A stretch of 5,765 bases of DNA, taken from the NCBI GenBank assembly GCA_023392135.1, contig JAEVZQ010000307.1, positions 1 through 5,765 of the forward strand, written 5' to 3'. Origin of the DNA: Pseudomonadota bacterium (lineage in GTDB: Bacteria; Pseudomonadota; Alphaproteobacteria; Rhizobiales; Hyphomicrobiaceae). The position numbers were made by a program, and so were the translations under genes. Positions 1-5,765 of this stretch are shown here, piece by piece. Position 1 is the first letter of the stretch. Every line of letters starts with the position of its first letter. The notes beneath the pieces are model-generated. The model had not been told where the DNA came from. It made no database searches and worked only from the letters and a program-made list of their open reading frames with translations.

Positions 1-3000
1 TCATTGTTCCGGCGGCGATCATCGCCCCTACGGCCTTCGCGGCGGCCTTCCTTAAGGTCCCTGTGCTTATGGCCGCCGCCGGGTGCAGCCTCGGAGCGCC
101 TGGCCATCTCACCTTGGGCAGCGGAGGCCGGCGCCGACGCGGCGGCGGGCTGCTGCCGATCTTTCCGCTGCTGGTTCTGGTGCTGCGGCCGCCCGTGGCG
201 CCCCTGACCGTGCCGTTCCTCGCGCTGGCCGCCATCCTGGTGTCCACGGTTGCGGCGTCTATCTGGCCGCGCTCCGTCGTGGCGGCGCCTGGGACGCCAA
301 ACGTCCTCGTACTTGACCTCGTCGGCTTTGGCGGGGTTGGCCTCAGCGGCCGGCTGCTCCGAGGTGTCGGCAGGCAGCACGATCGCGGCGCCCTCTGATT
401 CGGGTGCACTTGCCTGATGGCCGTCGGCCGCACCGAGTTCTGGCACTGGGACAGCATCGACCGGCTGAGCGGCAGCTTCGAGCATGACCTCCGGTGTCTC
501 GACCGGCGCGGTCTCAGGCTCGGCAGCGGTTGGCTCGGCTCCCGACCCTTCTGCCGAACTTTCAGACGGCTCAGGTGCAATGCTGGTCTCAGCCGATGGA
601 TGCTCGGCAGCTTCCGCTGTCGCCTCCGCCTCTTCACTCTTTGCCTCGCCGGCCTCGCCGGGCTGCTGCTCGACGAGAACCTCCGGAACAGGTGCCGTCT
701 TGATCGGCCGCCGGTCCAGGCGAAATCCGAGGCTCGTGAAAACGGCGCCGAGCTCGTCAGGAGAGCACCCCAGGATCGACATCATCTCGGGGATCACGAC
801 GAAGCCACCGTCACCCGTCGAGCCCTTTGGCGGCGTGGCGGAGGGATTCTCCGGGTTCGGCCGCCAGGCCAGAAGCGGCCGGATCAGATCGGCAAGCCGC
901 TCCAGAATGTCGATGCGCACCGCCCGCGGCCCGCACACGTGATAGCCGCACGCCCGGTAGAAGGCCTCGGGCACCTTCGGATCCGCCGGTGATGATGTGA
1001 GGCCCGGGCGCGGCGGCTCAGGCAAGGAGTCGAGTGAGAGCCCATGCTCGCCGGCATGCTTCAATGCCCAGAGCACCAGGGTCAGCTCCGCCGGCGCAGG
1101 CTTCAGAAGAAGAGGGAAATAGATGTTGAAGGCACCAAATCGCACACCGAAGCGCCGAAGCTGGGCACGCCCAGGCTGGTCGAGCGATTTCATCTCGTCC
1201 GCGACGGTATCGCGCTTCAGCACACCGAAGTTCTCGGTGAGCCGGAAGGCGATGCCGCGGGCCAGGCCAGAGAGGTCCTGCGCCTCGGACAGCTCGATCA
1301 GAGGCTTCAGCCGCTCACGAATCGTATCGCTGAGCCAAGTTGTCAGCCGATCCTGAACCTTTTCCCTGTCCGGCGCCTGCAGATGCTCGTCGGCCAGCAG
1401 CACGAGCTGCGGCTTCAGCGGGTGCTCGCCGGGCTCGACCCGCGCCACCTCCTCGCCGCGCCAAAGGATGCGCCCCTGGCGTGAGAGCTTGAAGGCGTCA
1501 TTCTTGGCCGCCGCGACACGACGCGTGCGCATCGACAGCTCTTTCGCCAGTACTTGCGCCGCAGCACTCCGGGCTGCCTTGCCATGGATGCCTTCGGCCT
1601 GGGAGTCCGGCGAGAAGACAAAGCCCTTAAGTCGCCCGACATAGTGGTTCTCGACATGGATCGCGCCGTCGTCACCGATATCGGCATTCAGAGCTTCCTT
1701 GTCGCGCATGCCCCGCATCAGCGCGCTGGTGCGGCGGTCGACGAAGCGCTGCGTGAGCTGCTCGTGGAGCGCGTCGGACAGACTGTCCTCGATCTCGCGG
1801 GTGCGGCCCTGCCAGTGCTCGGGATCACGCAGCCAGCTCGAACGGTTCGACACGAACGTCCAGGTGCGGATGTGCGCAATCCGGTTGGCGAGCGTGTCGA
1901 TGTCGCCATCCGTGCGGTCAGCCAGCGCCACCTGGCGCGCGAACCAGTCTTCCGGAATGCGCTCCTCGCCGGTCAGGAGAAACTTGTAGAGGGTCGCCAC
2001 CAGCTCCGCGTGGTTCTGGGACGATATCTTCCGGTAGTCCGGAATCTGGCACACATCCCAGAGAGTGGCCGTTGCTGCGGGGCCGCGAACCAGGTCGACC
2101 AACTCACGATCCAGGCTGACGTTCTCGAGCGCTATCACGTCGTCGGCCATGCGCGCGCGGGCAAGGCGCGCTTCGGTCGGAAAGGCACGCAGGCTATCAC
2201 GCAGGGCGTCCAGAGATGAAAAATCGAGCCGCCGGTTGCGCCATTGCAGCACCTTCACGGTGTCGAACGTGTGCGTCTCCAGCCGGTCGATGAGATCATT
2301 CTCGAATGGCTCGACATCGCCGGTCACGCCAAACGTGCCGTCGTTCATGTGCCTGCCGGCGCGCCCCGCAATCTGCGCCATCTCGGCTGGCGTCAGCGTA
2401 CGGTGGTTCTGTCCATCGAACTTGCGGACGGCGGAGAACGCCACGTGGTCGACGGTGAGATTGAGCCCCATGCCGATCGCATCGGTGGCGACCAGGAAGT
2501 CGACCTCGCCGGACTGATACATCGCCACCTGGGCGTTGCGTGTCCGCGGCGACAGCGCTCCCAGCACCACCGCTGCACCGCCCCGCTGACGGCGGATCAG
2601 CTCCGCGATGGCATAGACCTCATTCGCGGAGAAGGCGACCACAGCCGTGCGCGCGGGCAGCCGCGTGATCTTCTTCTGGCCCGAGTAGGTCAGCTTCGAC
2701 AGCCGCGGGCGAGAAATGAAATTCGCACCGGGAATGAGATCGCTGATCGCCTCGCGCATGGTACCGGCGCCGAGCAGCAGTGTCTCCAGCTTGCCGCGGG
2801 CGTGCAGCAGGCGATCGGTGAAGACGTGTCCGCGCTCCGGATCGGCGGCGAGCTGGATCTCGTCGATGGCAAGGAAATCGACATCGATCTCGCGCGGCAT
2901 GGCCTCGACGGTCGAGACCCAGTAGCGCGGGTGCTCCGGCTTGATCTTCTCCTCGCCCGTGATCAGGGCGACTCGGTCCGCGCCGACCCGGGCGGCGATC

Positions 3001-3158
3001 TTGTCGTAGACCTCGCGCGCCAGCAGACGCAGCGGTAGGCCGATCATGCCCGTCTCGTGACCGAGCATCCGCTCGATCGCGAGGTGTGTCTTGCCCGTGT
3101 TCGTCGGTCCCAGAACGGCGGTGACGTTCCGGATCCGCGATTCGTAATCGATGCCCAT
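1..3158 (-). CDS. Suv3-like DExH-box RNA helicase (C-terminus beyond the window)
   Basis: A superfamily 2 helicase related to mitochondrial Suv3, expected to unwind RNA using ATP; the substrate in bacteria is not known to me. My translation shows 1052 codons with no stop, so the gene continues past base 1. Motif I (Walker A) is GPTNTGKT at residues 17-24, motif II is DEIQ at 99-102, and a TMR element lies at 133-135. The second RecA lobe has VATDAIGMGLNL at 223-234 and motif VI QIAGRAGR at 262-269. A conserved family region follows, including RGIAFRLTENFGV near 635 and RFGVRFGAFNIYFP near 672-685. From about 828 the chain becomes low-complexity: acidic Ala/Glu/Pro-rich to about 952, then strongly basic Arg/Gln/Gly/His-rich. 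The start at 3158 is chosen because AGGAGG lies 11 nt upstream and the Walker A motif begins at residue 17, as expected for the family. Family assignment is firm; a role in RNA decay is inferred from Suv3. Confidence 0.93.
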   Translation of the reverse strand, partial: MGIDYESRIRNVTAVLGPTNTGKTHLAIERMLGHETGMIGLPLRLLAREVYDKIAARVGADRVALITGEEKIKPEHPRYWVSTVEAMPREIDVDFLAIDEIQLAADPERGHVFTDRLLHARGKLETLLLGAGTMREAISDLIPGANFISRPRLSKLTYSGQKKITRLPARTAVVAFSANEVYAIAELIRRQRGGAAVVLGALSPRTRNAQVAMYQSGEVDFLVATDAIGMGLNLTVDHVAFSAVRKFDGQNHRTLTPAEMAQIAGRAGRHMNDGTFGVTGDVEPFENDLIDRLETHTFDTVKVLQWRNRRLDFSSLDALRDSLRAFPTEARLARARMADDVIALENVSLDRELVDLVRGPAATATLWDVCQIPDYRKISSQNHAELVATLYKFLLTGEERIPEDWFARQVALADRTDGDIDTLANRIAHIRTWTFVSNRSSWLRDPEHWQGRTREIEDSLSDALHEQLTQRFVDRRTSALMRGMRDKEALNADIGDDGAIHVENHYVGRLKGFVFSPDSQAEGIHGKAARSAAAQVLAKELSMRTRRVAAAKNDAFKLSRQGRILWRGEEVARVEPGEHPLKPQLVLLADEHLQAPDREKVQDRLTTWLSDTIRERLKPLIELSEAQDLSGLARGIAFRLTENFGVLKRDTVADEMKSLDQPGRAQLRRFGVRFGAFNIYFPLLLKPAPAELTLVLWALKHAGEHGLSLDSLPEPPRPGLTSSPADPKVPEAFYRACGYHVCGPRAVRIDILERLADLIRPLLAWRPNPENPSATPPKGSTGDGGFVVIPEMMSILGCSPDELGAVFTSLGFRLDRRPIKTAPVPEVLVEQQPGEAGEAKSEEAEATAEAAEHPSAETSIAPEPSESSAEGSGAEPTAAEPETAPVETPEVMLEAAAQPVDAVPVPELGAADGHQASAPESEGAAIVLPADTSEQPAAEANPAKADEVKYEDVWRPRRRHDGARPDRRRNRGHQDGGQREERHGQGRHGRPQHQNQQRKDRQQPAAASAPASAAQGEMARRSEAAPGGGHKHRDLKEGRREGRRGDDRRRNN

Positions 3159-3169
3159 GATGAAATCAG

Positions 3170-3175
3170 CCTCCT
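3170..3175 (-). promoter_or_regulatory. Ribosome binding site of the Suv3-like helicase
   Basis: On the minus strand this reads AGGAGG, a full anti-16S match, 11 nt before the ATG at 3158. The spacing is a little long but no other in-frame ATG fits better. It fixes the helicase start so that motif I begins at residue 17. A hairpin begins directly 5' of it. Confidence 0.75.
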
Positions 3176-3201
3176 GCCTTGGTCTCGTGTGAGACGCAGG
3201 C
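3176..3201 (-). promoter_or_regulatory. Hairpin directly upstream of the helicase ribosome binding site
   Basis: An inverted repeat: GTCTC (3182-3186) and GAGAC (3191-3195) around a 4-nt loop. After a 2x2 internal loop, GCCT (3176-3179) pairs with AGGC (3198-3201). In the helicase transcript the 3' arm ends exactly where AGGAGG begins. It has no following U-run, so it is not a standard intrinsic terminator. A role in controlling translation or mRNA stability is only inference; it may be chance in GC-rich DNA. Confidence 0.35.
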
Positions 3202-3317
3202 GCCCCGGACGCAAGCTAAAATGTCGCGCAAAGTCCCGTCACCGCTCAGTGCAGATCTGATGTCTCTATCGAGTCATCGCCCGATGAAATATACGGCCAG
3301 ACCTGCGTGTGCCCATT

Positions 3318-3332
3318 CCTTCTATGAGAAGG
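3318..3332 (-). other. Small perfect hairpin downstream of the DUF3108 gene
   Basis: CCTTCT (3318-3323) and AGAAGG (3327-3332) form a perfect 6-bp stem with a 3-nt loop, starting 32 nt past the DUF3108 stop. No U-run follows on the minus strand, so it is at best a weak terminator or 3'-end stabiliser. The rest of the gap 3159-3364 holds no convincing gene. A TATATT at 3288-3293 (minus) could be a -10 element for the helicase, but it lacks a matching -35. Confidence 0.3.
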
Positions 3333-3364
3333 CGCGATTTTCAGTGTCACCAGTCACCGCCCGG

Positions 3365-4222
3365 TCAATGCACCAGCGCGATCTGCTTCACCCCAGTCGA
3401 AATCTCGACGCGCTGCGATTTGAGGATGGCCGATCCAGCAAAAGTTGGAATCCTGATCTCATAAGGCACAAGAATATTGGCGCTCGGAATTGGACGCAAG
3501 GCAACTTCGATCCCCTTGGCTTCCGCCATGTACCGAATAGCCTTGTTCTCCTTATACCCTGCGATGGGAATATAGCGCACGCCGCAGACGATTGCGACGT
3601 CCGGCTCGCCGCTCGGCCGCGCCTCTTTGATGCGCTCCTTGCGGCTGAATGACAACTCAAGATCAAATCGTTGCTTGCCATCGAAGATGGCGATCTTGCG
3701 GTCGCACGGCTTGTCGATCTGGCCGGTCGTCATGGCCATGACCGCACTCATCGGGTCGAGCACATTCCTCAAGTGCTCATCGGTCAGCGGCACCATCCGT
3801 CTGGAGGGCTTGCTCGGCGGCTCCAGCGTTCGATCGGCCACCGCACCCCTGGCGAAGCTCATATCGACGGAGCCGGTTTTCGAGTTGCTCTTGTACCGAA
3901 AAGCGTAACGCGACGGCTGCGGCTCTCCCTTGCCCCAGGACCCGGTGCTGCTCGTCTCACCTGACCATTCGAAGGCACCAAGAAGCGCGGAGAACTTCGC
4001 GCGCCCAGACAGAGAATAGGTCGCCTCCTCGACACTCGATTGAAAACGGAACTTGCCGATCTCGATGCCAGCAAACTCGATGCTGTAGCTGGCCGCGACC
4101 TTGCTGGGCCTCGCCTCGCCAGCAGCGGCGGCGAAAGGCACGAGAACGGCGAGGAGCGCCAGCCCTGCGCAATGTCTGGACCGTCGCATCCAGCATGAAA
4201 GCCGGGCAAGTAAAGTGCTCAT
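3365..4222 (-). CDS. Exported DUF3108 domain-containing protein
   Basis: A 285-residue protein of the DUF3108 family (PF11306), whose molecular function is not established. The start at 4222 is preferred over an in-frame ATG at 4246 (293 residues): GGAGG sits 7 nt before 4222, and nothing similar precedes 4246. Residues 1-37 look like a signal peptide: an Arg-rich n-region (RRSRH at 13-17), a hydrophobic core (about 18-31) and an Ala-rich cleavage site before GEARPSK. There is no lipobox. The mature part opens with the typical YSIEFAGIEIGKF (46-58) and contains the family-like DEHLRNVLDPMSA (148-160). Two cysteines of the mature chain, at 173 (CDRKIAIFDG) and 213 (IVCGVRYIPI), could form a disulfide in the periplasm; this is inference. 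The gene is divergent from rpmB and lies upstream of the helicase on the same strand with a 206-bp gap. No truncation is apparent. Confidence 0.88.
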   Translation of the reverse strand: MSTLLARLSCWMRRSRHCAGLALLAVLVPFAAAAGEARPSKVAASYSIEFAGIEIGKFRFQSSVEEATYSLSGRAKFSALLGAFEWSGETSSTGSWGKGEPQPSRYAFRYKSNSKTGSVDMSFARGAVADRTLEPPSKPSRRMVPLTDEHLRNVLDPMSAVMAMTTGQIDKPCDRKIAIFDGKQRFDLELSFSRKERIKEARPSGEPDVAIVCGVRYIPIAGYKENKAIRYMAEAKGIEVALRPIPSANILVPYEIRIPTFAGSAILKSQRVEISTGVKQIALVH

Positions 4223-4342
4223 GGCGACGCCTCCAGGAAGCGACATCTTAGCCCGTGGCCCTACGTTTCGTTTTGGTCAAATGTGTGTCGCGGATGCGCG
4301 CCAGATCGCGCCCATGGGGAAAGATCGTTAAGACTCGCGCGC

Positions 4343-4372
4343 TTGACTGTTCCCTTGCGGCCTAAGTATAGA
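4343..4372 (+). promoter_or_regulatory. Sigma70-type promoter of rpmB
   Basis: TTGACT (4343-4348, within the alphaproteobacterial-style CTTGAC) and GTATAG (4366-4371) are separated by 17 nt; reading TATAGA (4367-4372) gives 18. Transcription would begin near 4378, leaving a leader of about 97 nt before the rpmB ATG. A strong housekeeping promoter is expected for a ribosomal protein gene. The start site is predicted, not measured. Confidence 0.65.
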
Positions 4373-4404
4373 AGGCGCGAACTCCCGGCCCGATCCTGAC
4401 GGGA

Positions 4405-4455
4405 CGTTTCCGATTCCGAAACGAACAGAATTCATGCGTCCCTGCCAGGGTGCGC
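4405..4455 (+). promoter_or_regulatory. Two possible hairpins in the rpmB leader
   Basis: Hairpin one pairs CGTTTC (4405-4410) with GAAACG (4418-4423) around a 7-nt loop. Hairpin two pairs CCCT (4440-4443) with AGGG (4447-4450) around a 3-nt loop, extended past a small internal loop by GCG (4436-4438) with CGC (4453-4455). The second ends just before the AAGGA ribosome binding site at 4461-4465. Ribosomal protein genes are often controlled through such leaders, but I know of no established L28 leader motif that matches this one, so any regulatory role is inference. Confidence 0.3.
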
Positions 4456-4460
4456 CACGA

Positions 4461-4467
4461 AAGGAAG
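4461..4467 (+). promoter_or_regulatory. Ribosome binding site of rpmB
   Basis: AAGGAAG, with AAGGA ending 9 nt before the ATG at 4475. It supports the 4475 start, which also gives the standard L28 N-terminus. Confidence 0.75.
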
Positions 4468-4474
4468 TCGTGTC

Positions 4475-4786
4475 ATGACCAGACGCTGTGAGCTGAGCGG
4501 CAAGCTGCCGATGTCGGGGCAGCTCCGGAGCCACGCGGAAAACAAGAGCAAGCGCACGTTCCGCCCGAACCTGTGCACGGTTTCGCTCATCAGCGACACG
4601 CTGAAGCGGACGATCCGGCTGAAGGTGAGCGCCCATGCGCTGAAGTCAGTCGAGCACAGAGGCGGGCTCGACGCCTACCTGCTGAAGGCCCGCGACGAGG
4701 AGCTGTCAGATCGCTGCCGGCGTCTGAAGCGCGATATTCGGAAGGCCAAGGCCAGCGCGGGCTCGGAAGAGACGCAGGCTGCGTAA
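4475..4786 (+). CDS. rpmB: 50S ribosomal protein L28
   Basis: Encodes the 103-residue large-subunit protein L28 (bL28), which binds 23S rRNA. The N-terminus matches the family: CELSGK (5-10), then [15 protein letters not shown] (19-33), which carries the basic rRNA-contacting stretch. The middle and C-terminal parts ([20 protein letters not shown], then [18 protein letters not shown]) fit the longer alphaproteobacterial form; the protein is longer than the roughly 78-residue E. coli L28. It has isolated cysteines at 5 and 34 and no CxxC pairs, so it belongs to the zinc-independent type. It stands alone, with no rpmG (L33) after it, and converges on the Phytase-like gene with a 36-bp gap in which I see no clear intrinsic terminator. 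Confidence 0.96.
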   Translation: MTRRCELSGKLPMSGQLRSHAENKSKRTFRPNLCTVSLISDTLKRTIRLKVSAHALKSVEHRGGLDAYLLKARDEELSDRCRRLKRDIRKAKASAGSEETQAA

Positions 4787-4822
4787 CTCTGATGGCGCCT
4801 CGCCCTCCAGGCTGGCGGCCGC

Positions 4823-5765
4823 TCAATCCTCCGATTTGTCCTTCAAGGTGAACTGCAGCAGCAGCGTGCGCTGCAGTAGCGGATTGAAGTTGTCGTCCGA
4901 AAGCAGCGTGACGACCGTCTCGCCGTGCCGGTCCCGATGCACGGCGACCCCCTCCATGTTGTCGATGTCGTAGGCCATATCGCCTTCGAACAGCACTTCG
5001 CCGCGCATCACCGCGCCCGGCACGATCTCGTCCGCGGAAAGCAGCCGCAAGCGCATCTTGACCCCCTCGGTCCAGCGGAACCGGCGTTCGAGCACCAGGA
5101 GACCACCGTCATCGAGCGGCGCCGCGTCGGTAATGTCGAACCCGGCGATGTCGACAAGATGCAATTCCTGCGGCTTACCCTCGACCCACACCCAGCCGGT
5201 GTGATTGCCGTGCTCATTCGCAAGGCGTTCCGAAAAGGCGATCATCGATCCCTTCAGGCGCCCTGACCGCAGCACGCTGATCGCCTCGAAACCCTCGTTG
5301 GAGCCCATGCGGCGGGCCTCGGCCGGAAGATCGATATAGTGGAGCGGGGCAGATGGTCCGGCCTCAGTCATGCGAAACCGGCCGATGCGGTGGTTGCGCT
5401 CGAATCCGATCAGCACCAGTCCGTCCTGGAGGTTTCCCTCTGCCAGTGTGACGGCCTCGGCATCCCGGTCTTTGCTTCGGGTCAACGGCTTGCCGTTGAG
5501 CGCCAGCAGCGGGCCGATCCAGGACCGGCGGAATCCCATAGGACGTATGCCATCGTAGGTCAGCTCCGCAGTGAGCCATGCGCCGCTATCGGAGATGGCC
5601 AACACGCGGCGTCCGGCATCATCGAGCACCAGCCCCGACCAGCCACCGAACTCCCTTGCAGACGAGTTGAGCACCAGACCGCCACGCCATCGCAATCTGC
5701 CGAAGTTCCGGCGATCGAGGTCTTCTCTGTCGAAGCCCGCCATTGGGCGGGCCGTGACCTCGATC
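4823..5765 (-). CDS. Phytase-like (esterase-like activity) family protein, N-terminus beyond the window
   Basis: A PF13449 (Phytase-like) protein, a predicted beta-propeller often annotated as 'esterase-like activity of phytase family protein'; its substrate is not known. The frame stays open past the ATG at 5743 to the right edge, adding IEVTARP before it. That ATG has no ribosome binding site, and the added residues resemble the usual mature N-terminus of the family, so 5743 is probably internal. The real start, with an expected signal peptide, lies outside. Visible family-like segments, counted from the 5743 methionine, are FGGWSGLVLDDAGRRVLAIS (32-51), GLVLIGFERNHRIGRF (108-123), GSNEGFEAIS (147-156), DIDNMEGVAVHRD (261-273) and a C-terminal SDDNFNPLLQRTLLLQFTL (283-301). 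The C-terminus is intact, with TGA at 4823-4825. The gene converges with rpmB. Confidence in the family is high; any true phytase or esterase activity is undemonstrated. Confidence 0.87.
   Translation of the reverse strand, partial: IEVTARPMAGFDREDLDRRNFGRLRWRGGLVLNSSAREFGGWSGLVLDDAGRRVLAISDSGAWLTAELTYDGIRPMGFRRSWIGPLLALNGKPLTRSKDRDAEAVTLAEGNLQDGLVLIGFERNHRIGRFRMTEAGPSAPLHYIDLPAEARRMGSNEGFEAISVLRSGRLKGSMIAFSERLANEHGNHTGWVWVEGKPQELHLVDIAGFDITDAAPLDDGGLLVLERRFRWTEGVKMRLRLLSADEIVPGAVMRGEVLFEGDMAYDIDNMEGVAVHRDRHGETVVTLLSDDNFNPLLQRTLLLQFTLKDKSED

Noticed and set aside
63..992. Plus-strand frames opposite the helicase tail (63-398, 417-992, 484-942)
   Set aside because: Their Arg/Ala/Ser-rich content is the antisense of the low-complexity tail; the minus frame is continuous with the helicase through the whole stretch.
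1554..3038. Long plus-strand open frames (221 residues at 1554-2219, 264 residues at 2244-3038)
   Set aside because: They lie opposite the helicase, whose minus-strand frame carries all the helicase motifs. They are stop-poor mirror frames of GC-rich codons with no recognisable domain.
3179..3652. Plus-strand frame of 157 residues covering the 3159-3364 gap
   Set aside because: Most of it is antisense to the DUF3108 gene, it has no ribosome binding site or domain, and the part in the gap has no protein-like features.
4275..4280. TTGACC on the minus strand as a -35 element for the DUF3108 gene
   Set aside because: No acceptable -10 lies 16-18 nt downstream; the nearest AT-rich element (CTAAGAT) is 23 nt away.
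4328..4636. Minus-strand frame of 102 residues across the rpmB promoter
   Set aside because: It overlaps the rpmB promoter, leader and first half of the gene in antisense, with no family resemblance.
4787..4822. Bidirectional terminator between rpmB and the Phytase-like gene
   Set aside because: Only short GC-rich pairings (CGCC with GGCG over a 9-nt loop) and no U-run on either strand.

Overview
The window reads as an ordinary, conserved stretch of chromosome from a GC-rich alphaproteobacterium, most likely Hyphomicrobiales (Rhizobiales) or a close relative. The reasons are the GC-rich codon use, the Suv3-like helicase with its long C-terminal extension, a DUF3108 protein next to rpmB, the form of L28, and a Phytase-like (PF13449) gene. 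I recall this neighbourhood as a recurring one in Hyphomicrobiales, but I cannot search to confirm it.

Layout, left to right. Bases 1-3158 (minus strand) encode at least 1052 residues of a Suv3/DExH-type superfamily 2 helicase. It starts at 3158 and runs off the left edge without a stop. Two RecA lobes with all the main motifs lie in the first third, a conserved all-protein region follows, and then comes a long disordered tail: first acidic Ala/Glu/Pro-rich, then basic Arg/Gln/Gly/His-rich. Bases 3159-3364 are a non-coding gap carrying the helicase ribosome binding site and two small hairpins. Bases 3365-4222 (minus) encode an exported DUF3108 protein. Bases 4223-4474 form a divergent intergenic region with a good sigma70-type promoter for rpmB and a leader of about 97 nt with two possible hairpins. 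Bases 4475-4786 (plus) are rpmB, ribosomal protein L28. Bases 4823-5765 (minus) are the C-terminal part of a Phytase-like / esterase-like protein whose true start and signal peptide lie beyond the right edge.

How they fit together: helicase and L28 are both RNA/ribosome-linked functions, whereas the DUF3108 and Phytase-like proteins look exported and are of unknown physiological role. The DUF3108 gene and the helicase share orientation with a 206-bp gap and could be co-transcribed or separate. rpmB is transcribed against both neighbours.

I see no mobile element, CRISPR array, tRNA, rRNA or defence system. Nothing here convincingly amounts to an undescribed system. The most worthwhile leads are the helicase's charge-segregated disordered tail and the structured leaders in front of rpmB and the helicase.
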